The position numbers were made by a program, and so were the translations under genes. Source: a virus. From it: a stretch of DNA of 39,523 nucleotides. The notes beneath the pieces are model-generated. The model did no database searches, was not told where the DNA came from, and saw nothing but the letters and a program-made list of their open reading frames with translations. Position 1 is the first letter of the stretch, and each line of letters starts with the position of its first letter. The stretch is from positions 1 to 39,523 of IMG/VR virus record IMGVR_UViG_3300027791_001659; one strand, written 5' to 3'. Positions 15,617 to 21,116 of the stretch are shown here, in pieces.

Positions 15617-16195
15617 CTAAACTTTCTCGTTGTTGATGTTCTTAATAAACTCAAACGTCGATGAATGAGTTTTCAAAAAAGCTAAACAGTTTTCCGGAGC
15701 GGTTTCGCCATACGGATCATCGTCTAAGCCTTCGTTGTTAATGCCAGGTTCCTGCCACCACTGTTCTACTACGCCATCGTTAACGATAGCCATGTATCGC
15801 CAGCTACGTAAACCAAATCCCAAATGGTACTTTCCAATTAACATGCCCATAAATCGGGTAAAGTCGCCGGAGCCATCTGGAATAACTTTAACACGTTCGA
15901 TGCATTGATCTTTGGCCCATTTGTTCATAACAAATGCGTCATTGACACTCATGCAATAAATGTCGTCAATTCCCATTTCACAAATTTTGTTGTAGTTCTC
16001 TTCAAAACCTGGTAGCTGATACGTTGAGCAAGTAGGTGTAAATGCACCCGGCAAACTGAATAACACTACACGCTTACCTTTAAAGTAATCGTCTGTTGTC
16101 ATGTCTTGCCAACGGTATGGGTTTGGTCCTTCAATTGTTTCGTCACGAACTCTTGTCTTAAAAGTAACGTGTGGAATTTTAAAGCCTGCAATCAT
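15617..16195 (-). CDS. Peroxiredoxin, Prx5-like
   Basis: 192 aa. The peroxidatic Cys56 lies in LFSLPGAFTPTCSTYQLPGF, the Prx5 signature. Later blocks YCMSVNDAFVMNKWAKD, FTRFMGML and GLRSWRYMAIVNDG also fit Prx5/AhpC-TSA proteins. It reduces peroxides using thiol donors, possibly the phage glutaredoxin at 20676. It may protect against oxidative stress during infection, which is relevant because heme oxygenase and HemF in this window use O2. The ATG at 16195 has AAAGGAAG upstream. Confidence 0.92.
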   Translation of the reverse strand: MIAGFKIPHVTFKTRVRDETIEGPNPYRWQDMTTDDYFKGKRVVLFSLPGAFTPTCSTYQLPGFEENYNKICEMGIDDIYCMSVNDAFVMNKWAKDQCIERVKVIPDGSGDFTRFMGMLIGKYHLGFGLRSWRYMAIVNDGVVEQWWQEPGINNEGLDDDPYGETAPENCLAFLKTHSSTFEFIKNINNEKV

Positions 16196-16270
16196 TAAGT
16201 TCTTCCTTTATTGTCGTGCAAATTATTTACCCTGTACTCTAGACACTATAGTTAGATCTGAATACAAGTA

Positions 16271-16417
16271 CTACGTTTCGGACAATTTTTCGTTGTCTTT
16301 ATTTTCTCTGATATGCCATTTTAAACTGCACTCTGGTCCACAGAATATGTGTTGCCTTCCTGCTGTATAATACGGTGAAGTAAAGTATGCTTCGCCACAT
16401 TCACTGCACTTATTCAT
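16271..16417 (-). CDS. Small zinc-ribbon protein
   Basis: 48 aa, starting 2 nt after the stop of the gene at 16420. It reads MNKCSECGEAYFTSPYYTAG, RQHIFCGPECSLKWHIRENK, DNEKLSET. Two C-x(2-3)-C pairs (C4, C7 and C26-G-P-E-C30) form a likely four-Cys zinc site, similar to small treble-clef/TRASH-type fingers. It fills the gap before the peroxiredoxin gene. Function unknown. Confidence 0.65.
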   Translation of the reverse strand: MNKCSECGEAYFTSPYYTAGRQHIFCGPECSLKWHIRENKDNEKLSET

Positions 16418-16419
16418 CG

Positions 16420-16620
16420 CTAACTTCTCTGATCGTCATAGATGACGACCTTCTCAAATTTGCGGTGGCTCTTGGACCATTGCTTCAAAGGCTTTGAAAA
16501 GATAATCTCTTCAGTAGTACCTTGCTTAATGTAGCCTGCCAAGTTGCCGCCTTCGTTAACAATATATGTGTGATTCTGAACGGGAGTATCCCAAACTGTT
16601 ACTTCTTTAAGGTATTGCAT
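16420..16620 (-). CDS. Hypothetical small protein
   Basis: 66 aa from ATG 16620, which has AGGAGG 4 nt upstream; the longer frame lies inside the preceding gene. Sequence MQYLKEVTVWDTPVQNHTYI, VNEGGNLAGYIKQGTTEEII, then a basic end (KSHRKFEKVV). The pattern of a compact beta-rich protein recurs in marine T4-like phages as far as I recall. Function unknown. Confidence 0.65.
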   Translation of the reverse strand: MQYLKEVTVWDTPVQNHTYIVNEGGNLAGYIKQGTTEEIIFSKPLKQWSKSHRKFEKVVIYDDQRS

Positions 16621-16633
16621 AATGCCTCCTAAT

Positions 16634-16987
16634 TTAGTCTTCATCATCGTCGTCCCACAACCTAGCAATACGCATTTCGTTTGTTAGACGTGCTATTTTA
16701 ATCATGCTGCCTGGCCCGTCCCATAGCTCGTTCATCAGCTCGTTTATTTCATCAAGTGGAATTGCTTCAATATGATTCTTCTTCCAACTGTTAGCAGTCT
16801 TAAAACATTTTTTATGAAAGTGTTCTAATAAGAACTCTACAATGCCTTGCGGAATTCGACTGTGTTCACTGAATGCAAATGTACCTTTAAATCCGTTAAG
16901 TGTTCCTGGATCGTTTATAGGTTGCTTTGCCCAATATGCGTTACGGTGTTCAGCTTCTGGAATTAAAAAGTTGTGCAATATATTCAT
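16634..16987 (-). CDS. Hypothetical protein, early
   Basis: 117 aa from ATG 16987 (AAGG 8 nt upstream). The open frame extends upstream, but the extension runs through the promoter and tRNA-Cys and is not real. Sequence features: EAEHRNAYWAKQPINDPGTL, FAFSEHSRIPQGIVEFLLEH, and a very acidic end DDDDED. No recognised domain. A perfect-consensus sigma70 promoter lies 32 nt upstream. Confidence 0.65.
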   Translation of the reverse strand: MNILHNFLIPEAEHRNAYWAKQPINDPGTLNGFKGTFAFSEHSRIPQGIVEFLLEHFHKKCFKTANSWKKNHIEAIPLDEINELMNELWDGPGSMIKIARLTNEMRIARLWDDDDED

Positions 16988-17018
16988 AGTACGTGCCTTA
17001 GTTAAGTAATAATTAACT

Positions 17019-17047
17019 ATTATACTACAAACTGTTAACGTTGTCAA
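17019..17047 (-). promoter_or_regulatory. Perfect-consensus sigma70 promoter
   Basis: Minus strand TTGACA (17047-17042), 17 nt, TATAAT (17024-17019). It starts 8 nt after the encoded CCA of tRNA-Cys and drives the gene at 16634-16987. Confidence 0.88.
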
Positions 17048-17054
17048 CCGAAGA

Positions 17055-17139
17055 TGGAGTGAGCGACAGGACTCGAACCTGCATGCCTTTCGGACTGATG
17101 GATTTGCAATCCACTGCGTAACCATTCCGCCACGCTCAC
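17055..17139 (-). tRNA. tRNA-Cys (GCA), with enlarged variable arm
   Basis: Acceptor GTGAGCG / CGCTCAC, discriminator U73 and encoded CCA; anticodon loop TTGCAAA gives GCA. U73 plus GCA are the main CysRS identity elements. The variable region is CAGTCCGAAAGGCAT (15 nt, can form CC-GAAA-GG), whereas tRNA-Cys normally has a short one of 4-5 nt. Length 85 nt with CCA. Last of six tRNAs in the array. Confidence 0.93.
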
Positions 17140-17143
17140 ATAT

Positions 17144-17219
17144 TGGCTGGGGTGGTAGGATTCGAACCTACACTCGTCCGGATCAAAACCGGATGCATTA
17201 CCAATTATGCTACACCCCA
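17144..17219 (-). tRNA. tRNA-Gln (TTG)
   Basis: Acceptor TGGGGTG / CACCCCA, discriminator G, encoded CCA; anticodon loop TTTTGAT gives TTG. 76 nt. Confidence 0.97.
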
Positions 17220-17223
17220 ATAT

Positions 17224-17311
17224 TGGCGGAGAGTGTGAGATTCGAACTCACGGAACCTTTCGGTTCTCTGGTTTTCAAAACCAGTGCAATCGGCCACTCT
17301 GCCAACTCTCC
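17224..17311 (-). tRNA. tRNA-Ser (TGA)
   Basis: Acceptor GGAGAGT / ACTCTCC, discriminator G, encoded CCA; anticodon loop TTTGAAA gives TGA; long variable arm GAACCGAAAGGTTC as expected for Ser. 88 nt. Confidence 0.97.
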
Positions 17312-17316
17312 TAACT

Positions 17317-17394
17317 TGGTCTCGATGGTAGGATTCGAACCTACGACCCCTCCGCCCCAAACGGAGTGCTCTAACCAGACTGAGCTACATCGAG
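17317..17394 (-). tRNA. tRNA-Pro (TGG)
   Basis: Acceptor CTCGATG / CATCGAG, discriminator A, encoded CCA; anticodon loop TTTGGGG gives TGG. 78 nt. Confidence 0.97.
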
Positions 17395-17399
17395 TTAAC

Positions 17400-17481
17400 T
17401 GGTGCAGAGTGTAGGAGTCGAACCTACTATGCGTTAGCGTCGGATTTACAGTCCGATGTCCCACCGTGGAACCTACTCTGC
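17400..17481 (-). tRNA. tRNA-Tyr (GTA)
   Basis: Acceptor GCAGAGT / ACTCTGC, discriminator A, encoded CCA; anticodon loop CTGTAAA gives GTA; class II variable arm CGCTAACGCA. 82 nt. Confidence 0.97.
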
Positions 17482-17487
17482 TTAAAT

Positions 17488-17562
17488 TGGCATAGATGCT
17501 CAGATTCGAACTGAGAGCTGGTGGTTTGGAATCACCCGTGTTGCCATTAACACTACACCTAT
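17488..17562 (-). tRNA. tRNA-Trp (CCA)
   Basis: Acceptor ATAGGTG / CATCTAT, discriminator G, encoded CCA; anticodon loop TTCCAAA gives CCA. The last anticodon-stem pair is an A-C mismatch. First tRNA of the array; its 5' end is 9 nt after the U-run of the upstream terminator. 75 nt. Confidence 0.95.
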
Positions 17563-17571
17563 ATAAACTTC

Positions 17572-17609
17572 AAAAAAAAAGCCCCTAACACTATTTGTGC
17601 TAAGGGCTT
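17572..17609 (-). terminator. Intrinsic terminator / candidate attenuator before the tRNA array
   Basis: Minus-strand RNA: AGCCCUUAGCAC-AAAUA-GUGUUAGGGGCU, 12 continuous pairs (with G-U), then U9. It stands between a leader ORF and tRNA-Trp, so it would stop transcription before the tRNA array unless prevented. Its 5' arm AAGCCCUU can instead pair with AGGGGUUU at 17654-17647. Confidence 0.92.
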
Positions 17610-17639
17610 ATAAAAATATCACTTTGTTAAAAAGTCACA

Positions 17640-17702
17640 TCAAGACAAACCCCTCCCTGTCGGTGGGCACCAATAAAATGATTGTTGTGCTGTCTTGTGC
17701 AT
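17640..17702 (-). CDS. Candidate 20-aa leader peptide controlling the tRNA array
   Basis: ATG 17702 to TGA 17640, peptide MHKTAQQSFYWCPPTGRGLS. AGGA lies 6 nt before the ATG and a sigma70 promoter starts the transcript about 30 nt upstream. Residues 6-14 (Q-Q-S-F-Y-W-C-P-P) use codons CAA CAA TCA TTT TAT TGG TGC CCA CCG. All six tRNAs of the downstream array (Trp, Tyr, Pro, Ser, Gln, Cys) read codons in this stretch; only Phe has no tRNA in the array. Codons 16-19 contain AGGGGTTT, which can pair with the terminator 5' arm. The arrangement is that of amino-acid operon attenuators such as trp and his. Translation and function are inferred. Confidence 0.75.
   Translation of the reverse strand: MHKTAQQSFYWCPPTGRGLS
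17647..17654 (-). promoter_or_regulatory. Candidate antiterminator segment
   Basis: Minus-strand AGGGGUUU (extendable to AGGGGUUUGU) can pair with (AU)AAGCCCUU at 17611-17602, the 5' arm of the terminator: 8-10 continuous pairs including G-U. It starts 13 nt beyond the first base of the TGC codon of the leader ORF, so a ribosome stalled on the Gln-to-Cys codons would leave it free, while one at the stop codon would cover it. Confidence 0.55.
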
Positions 17703-17739
17703 TGTAATTCCTGTTGTTCTATTATTTAATGTATAACTT

Positions 17740-17768
17740 AATATACAGTGTTATTTAGTATCTGTCAA
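17740..17768 (-). promoter_or_regulatory. Sigma70 promoter of the leader/tRNA array
   Basis: Minus strand TTGACA (17768-17763), 17 nt, TATATT (17745-17740). It lies between tRNA-Gly and the leader ORF. The spacer shares TACTAAATA with the plus-strand promoter at 36252. Confidence 0.82.
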
Positions 17769-17795
17769 CCCCTAAGTTAACATTTGTTTAGTTTA

Positions 17796-17869
17796 TGGAG
17801 CGGGTAAGGAGAATCGAACTCCTATCTTTAGGTTGGAAACCTAAGGTCTTACCATTACACAATACCCGC
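17796..17869 (-). tRNA. tRNA-Gly (TCC)
   Basis: Acceptor GCGGGTA / TACCCGC, discriminator U, encoded CCA; anticodon loop TTTCCAA gives TCC. It follows the tmRNA by 2 nt and is separated from the other six tRNAs by the leader region, so it belongs to the tmRNA transcript. 74 nt. Confidence 0.97.
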
Positions 17870-17871
17870 AG

Positions 17872-18219
17872 CGTAACTTTTCTGTTGCCAGGTAAGTTAC
17901 CAACCCCTACGTGCTTAGTTAGACTAAGCCGCTAATGCCATTCCTGGCGCTGTATTTGCGTTTGCATTTACAAAGTTTGTTCGCGGTAACGGCGCTTACA
18001 TCCCGGTAACTCCACTAACTCTATTAACTACCAGTCGATCCTAGTTCGCCCCCATCATAAACACTCTAGCCTGCGTATCCGACCACGATAATCTACGATT
18101 CGGCCTAAGGGACACAATGTTTAAGATACCGTTCCTAAGTATCACTAGAGTGCTTATGGTGGAGGCGTCGGGTACTGCCCCCGAGTCCTGTATAGCGTTT
18201 AAATTGCTTCAACGTTACG
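17872..18219 (-). ncRNA. ssrA: Two-piece (circularly permuted) tmRNA
   Basis: Gene order is acceptor piece first, coding piece second, as in alphaproteobacteria. Acceptor piece 18219-18157: T-arm-like TCGGG-GGCAGTA-CCCGA (18184-18168), then CGCCTCC, A and CCA. Coding piece from about 18053: GGGGGCG pairs with CGCCTCC, followed by AACTAGGATCGACTGG. The tag ORF (17965-17924) encodes ANANTAPGMALAA and a TAG stop, ending in the ALAA degron; UAAAU precedes the resume codon GCA. A hairpin GCUUAGU-CUA-ACUAAGC spans the stop. The 5' end CGUAACGUUG can pair with GUUACG and CAAC at the 3' end, holding the pieces together. It would rescue stalled ribosomes and tag peptides. Confidence 0.92.
18057..18157 (-). 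other. tmRNA intervening segment with processing stem
   Basis: The ends, ATAAGCACTCTAG (18157-18145) and CTAGAGTGTTTAT (18069-18057), pair over 13 bp with one G-U. This stem would hold the acceptor CCA end next to the start of the coding piece, as expected for a precursor cut by RNases into two RNAs. Confidence 0.75.
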
Positions 18220-18223
18220 ATAG

Positions 18224-18231
18224 TATTTATA
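18224..18231 (-). promoter_or_regulatory. Late promoter of tmRNA
   Basis: Minus strand TATAAATA, the full T4 late consensus. Predicted start about 18218, matching the 5' end of the acceptor piece. A sigma70-like TTGACT-N18-TAGTAT (18260-18231) overlaps it, so both early and late expression are possible. Confidence 0.75.
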
Positions 18232-18261
18232 TACTAACATCAAGCGAGCAACAAGTCAAGA

Positions 18262-18283
18262 AAAAAGGGCCGAAGCCCTTTTT
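18262..18283 (-). terminator. Intrinsic terminator after the cold-shock gene
   Basis: AAAAAGGGC-UUCG-GCCCUUUUUU on the minus-strand RNA: UUCG tetraloop and U-run, 17 nt after the stop at 18301. Confidence 0.95.
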
Positions 18284-18300
18284 CCCTATTCAAATCTTTA

Positions 18301-18504
18301 TTAAAGAGATTGAATGTTCGACGCTTGAGGACCTTTCGGACCTTGTTCTAGTTCATACGAAACAGCTTGATTCTCTGTTAAAGTCTTAAACCCTTCGCTT
18401 GAAATAGCTGAGAAATGTGCGAACACATCTTTTGAGCCATCGTCTGGTGTAATGAAGCCATAACCTTTCTCTGCATTAAACCATTTTACTTTTCCTGTTG
18501 TCAT
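18301..18504 (-). CDS. Cold-shock protein, CspA family
   Basis: 67 aa, full family length. [20 protein letters not shown] carries RNP1 (K-G-Y-G-F-I) and DVFAHFSAI carries RNP2; [20 protein letters not shown] is the usual C-terminal half. Single-stranded nucleic-acid binding protein that melts RNA structure and may act as antiterminator or translation helper. It is the last gene before a strong terminator and the tmRNA. Confidence 0.96.
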   Translation of the reverse strand: MTTGKVKWFNAEKGYGFITPDDGSKDVFAHFSAISSEGFKTLTENQAVSYELEQGPKGPQASNIQSL

Positions 18505-18518
18505 TTTATTTCCTTTTG

Positions 18519-18839
18519 TTATGCGGCTTGTCTATCTACTACTTTGTCTTTTACGACAGACGCAGTTCTATTCTTGCCAGTTTCAGGTCGGATAGGTTCC
18601 AACCATGTGTCAGCAATGTAGGCTTTCGGTGCATCTCCAAACATGTTACTTAATCCATGTTCTGCGGATATCCACCAGTAATGATCTGTTACAGGAATTA
18701 AACAGGCTAGTCCTTTGAAATCAAAAGATTCCCCTGCCTTGTACTTTCCGATGTAGTTCTCAACCAAAACAATCTTGCCGATATTCTCTGGTCTAACAGA
18801 GTATATAATTTTAGCTAAATCACCTTGTTCGCATTTCAT
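18519..18839 (-). CDS. Hypothetical protein
   Basis: 106 aa. [46 protein letters not shown], then [16 protein letters not shown]: a small beta-rich pattern (G-D-L-A...N-I-G-K-x-V...I-x-D-x-W-L-x-P-I-R) found in short prophage and proteobacterial proteins of unknown role. Cytosolic. The stop of the upstream YbaN-like gene is separated by one base from its ATG, so the two are co-transcribed with the cold-shock gene. Confidence 0.65.
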   Translation of the reverse strand: MKCEQGDLAKIIYSVRPENIGKIVLVENYIGKYKAGESFDFKGLACLIPVTDHYWWISAEHGLSNMFGDAPKAYIADTWLEPIRPETGKNRTASVVKDKVVDRQAA

Positions 18840-18840
18840 A

Positions 18841-19260
18841 TTACTTTAACCAAGCTACTCGCTTTCCTTCACGAACACGACGAGCGTGTTCCTCTTCTGA
18901 ACCTGGATATCTCCAAGCCCATATTGCAACGCCTAACATAAACACACCACTCCATACTACTGCTTTAATATTGCCAGTAGCAAGATAAGTTGCAAGTAAT
19001 GTTGTTGACATCACAAATACCATTGCATACTTTCCCTTAGTAGGGAAAATACGTTTAGTGTTCCAATTTGTTAAGAACTTACCAAACCAAGGATGATTGT
19101 ATAACCATGCCTCCATTTTAGGTGAACTCTTAGCAAACGCCCATGCAGCAATTACTAAAAATATGCTGAATGGTATTCCAGGAGTTACGATACCGATGTA
19201 GGCTAAACCTACACACAAGAATCCTAATGCCTGGTATAAATACTTTTTGATTTTATTCAT
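18841..19260 (-). CDS. YbaN-like membrane protein (DUF454)
   Basis: 139 aa. Pattern LGFLCVGLAYIGIVTPGIPF, SIFLVIAAWAFAKSSPKMEA, LYNHPWFGKF matches DUF454/YbaN. Hydrophobic segments at about residues 10-45 and 75-115 and a basic C-terminus (ARRVREGKRVAW). Inner membrane. The family has no established function; its presence in a phage is unusual. Confidence 0.8.
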   Translation of the reverse strand: MNKIKKYLYQALGFLCVGLAYIGIVTPGIPFSIFLVIAAWAFAKSSPKMEAWLYNHPWFGKFLTNWNTKRIFPTKGKYAMVFVMSTTLLATYLATGNIKAVVWSGVFMLGVAIWAWRYPGSEEEHARRVREGKRVAWLK

Positions 19261-19341
19261 AAAGCCATCCTTCTAGCAAAGTTTGTCTTTGCCTTGTAGT
19301 ATTAGTTATTGTATAATCAAACATATAATACTATTCGTGGC

Positions 19342-20373
19342 TTATTTAACAACTGGTCGAAAGATTCCACTAATCCTACCTCTACTCTGGGTCCATCCGC
19401 CTTTCCAGCTATTAGTAATCGTTCCACCCGATGGATTGTTATTAGTGGCACTCGCTTTATCACTTTGGTTACCGCCAACAAAAGAATAAACTCCTGGCGA
19501 CGGAACAGTGTATATAAAGTTAACGTGACTGTAGTTCCATACTACAATATCACCCGGTTGACCATCTGATAGTGGTATAGGAACACCACCATATAAACTT
19601 GTTTTATCTCTAAAGTCATATGCTCTAGCACTTTGCATATATTTGTAACCTGTACGTTTTAGTACCCAATTACAAAATCCTGCACACCAAGGTGTACTAT
19701 CTGTTTTCCAATATGCTGTATCCGGAAAGCCTAACTCTGACCATAGATTAAGAATATTAGGATTTGTTCCGTATTCATCCCATTGATCATTATTAGCTTC
19801 TGCTAGTACTTGACTTAAGAATCCTGGAATACCATCTGCTGCTGCTGTTGAATTGGCAGCACTTGCATCAACCAAGGCTTGTTCGTTTGTTCCTAAATCA
19901 TCAACACCTGCTGCTGGAGCACCTTCATACCTTACTGGTACCTGATTCTCTGCAATAGTTCCGTTGGCTTGTCCACCACCTGTTGCACCTACATCGGGAG
20001 GATTTGATACTGCTTCTTGGATTACTGTATTAATTGCTGCTGCTTGTGCCGGCGAAAGTATAATAGGTGGTACATAGCCTTCGTTAGCCCAAACGTCTGA
20101 TGAACCACTTGCGGCCGCATTAGCTACCCAACTTCCATGTCCACCAGTTGCATCGTCCTTACGATGAACAGGAATATTGTTAATCCAAACACTTAATGAA
20201 CCTCCTGTTGCAGGGTCACCACATTTGGTAGTATCGCCTATGCGTACAGTCTTTTCAAAGTTAGTAAACACATCTGGAGAACCAACTGTGTATGCTTCTT
20301 GATGAAATGGGTTTGGTGTAGGACTTGCATGTCCTTTGTGTTTATCTACGTTTGTTCTTACTACTTCTGGCAT
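19342..20373 (-). CDS. PAAR-repeat spike-tip protein fused to a CHAP-like hydrolase
   Basis: 343 aa. The N-terminal 100 residues form a PAAR domain: VGSPDVFTNFEKTVRIGDTT, KCGDPATGGSLSVWINNIPV, HRKDDATGGHGSW. A Gly/Ala/Asn-rich linker follows (about 100-180). The C-terminal domain has DSTPWCAGFCNWVLKRTGYK, SARAYDF, QPGDIVVWNYSHVNFIY and SFVGGNQSD: Cys-x-x-F-x-x-W and a downstream His, the pattern of CHAP-like (TIGR02594-type) peptidoglycan peptidases. PAAR proteins cap phage tail spikes; a fused hydrolase would reach the cell wall first. Confidence 0.82.
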   Translation of the reverse strand: MPEVVRTNVDKHKGHASPTPNPFHQEAYTVGSPDVFTNFEKTVRIGDTTKCGDPATGGSLSVWINNIPVHRKDDATGGHGSWVANAAASGSSDVWANEGYVPPIILSPAQAAAINTVIQEAVSNPPDVGATGGGQANGTIAENQVPVRYEGAPAAGVDDLGTNEQALVDASAANSTAAADGIPGFLSQVLAEANNDQWDEYGTNPNILNLWSELGFPDTAYWKTDSTPWCAGFCNWVLKRTGYKYMQSARAYDFRDKTSLYGGVPIPLSDGQPGDIVVWNYSHVNFIYTVPSPGVYSFVGGNQSDKASATNNNPSGGTITNSWKGGWTQSRGRISGIFRPVVK

Positions 20374-20381
20374 ACTAGTAT

Positions 20382-20672
20382 TTATGCTACCGCAATTCCG
20401 GTAGTTTGTTGTGTATATTGTTTGCTGATGTTTACTTCTGTTTTAGCAACACAACTAATAGCTTGTGATTGTAGTACAAACTTTCCTGTAGGTGCTACGC
20501 TAAACATAAACGGAGCAAGTCCTAGTCCTTCTTTGCCTGCAATTAATACCATTGGTTTATGCAGTGTAAATCCTTTTTCATTTTCTTCTTCTAAGCGGGC
20601 AACAATCTCTTCGCCTGAGCTTAATTTAAAGGAGACATTATCTCCTATTTTGTACGGTAGATCAATTAACAT
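20382..20672 (-). CDS. Hypothetical protein, possible Sm-like fold
   Basis: 96 aa. YKIGDNVSFKLSSGEEIVAR, LEEENEKGFTLHKPMVLIAG and APFMFSVAPTGKFVLQSQAI form short beta strands like those of Sm/LSm proteins (G-x-x-V-x-x-x-L-x-S-G-E-E-I-x-x-x-L). I associate similar proteins with marine T4-like phages. AGGA before ATG. RNA binding would be inference only. Confidence 0.6.
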   Translation of the reverse strand: MLIDLPYKIGDNVSFKLSSGEEIVARLEEENEKGFTLHKPMVLIAGKEGLGLAPFMFSVAPTGKFVLQSQAISCVAKTEVNISKQYTQQTTGIAVA

Positions 20673-20675
20673 TTT

Positions 20676-20930
20676 TTATCCTAATGTAGACCCGGTGCCA
20701 TTGTACCCGGTGTTTTCGACATATTCAAGTAGTTCTTGGTACCCGCCAATGGATTCGCTGTGTACTTTAATTTGTGGGAAAGTACGTGCTGTGGGGAACA
20801 TTTCAAATAATCCTTCTCTTGTAAAATCGACATCAAGTTGAAAATACTTAAATTTTAATTGATTCGATTCACAAAACTTTTTAGCTCTATCACAAAATGG
20901 ACAGCTAGGTTTGCCATATATTTCTATCAT
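20676..20930 (-). CDS. Glutaredoxin
   Basis: 84 aa. IEIYGKPSCPFCDRAKKFCE has the C10-P-F-C13 active site (usual C-P-Y-C); TARTFPQIKVHSESIGGYQE has the cis-Pro and the GSH-binding G-G-Y. It reduces disulfides, most likely in the adjacent ribonucleotide reductase, as NrdC does in T4. It starts 4 nt after the small gene at 20935. Confidence 0.93.
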   Translation of the reverse strand: MIEIYGKPSCPFCDRAKKFCESNQLKFKYFQLDVDFTREGLFEMFPTARTFPQIKVHSESIGGYQELLEYVENTGYNGTGSTLG

Positions 20931-20934
20931 TTTT

Positions 20935-21102
20935 TTATCCTACGTAAACAATTGACTTTTGTTTATTAATTACCCTAACCATGATGGAGCCACCGTTCTT
21001 CTTGGAAATAGCAGCGTTGACTGCTTGAGCCTCGCTACTATATGATCCGTATGTTGTCCAGCTTTCGTACGGTGAATGTTTTTTGAACTGTGTTTTGTAC
21101 AT
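20935..21102 (-). CDS. Small hypothetical protein between nrdB and grx
   Basis: 55 aa: MYKTQFKKHSPYESWTTYGS, YSSEAQAVNAAISKKNGGSI, MVRVINKQKSIVYVG. It fills the gap between nrdB and glutaredoxin on the same strand, stops 4 nt before the glutaredoxin ATG, and has a compact beta-alpha-beta look. Not recognised. Co-transcription with nrd genes suggests nucleotide metabolism or simple housekeeping. Confidence 0.65.
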   Translation of the reverse strand: MYKTQFKKHSPYESWTTYGSYSSEAQAVNAAISKKNGGSIMVRVINKQKSIVYVG

Positions 21103-21116
21103 ACTATTACTTATCT

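Noticed and set aside
16988-17125. N-terminal extension of the 117-aa gene frame
   Set aside because: It runs through tRNA-Cys and a perfect sigma70 promoter; the ATG at 16987 has a good SD.
17193-17464. Open frames on both strands across the tRNA genes
   Set aside because: They are made of tRNA sequence; tRNA structure explains the region.
17640-17768. Stand-alone small RNA between tRNA-Gly and tRNA-Trp
   Set aside because: Promoter and terminator would also fit a small RNA of about 160 nt, but the SD, ORF and matching codons make a leader more likely. Not excluded.
18117-18389. Plus-strand 90-codon frame
   Set aside because: It covers the tmRNA acceptor piece, a terminator and the antisense of the cold-shock gene.
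20379-20386. CATAAATA before the PAAR gene as a late promoter
   Set aside because: Only 5 nt from the ATG; transcription would start inside the gene.
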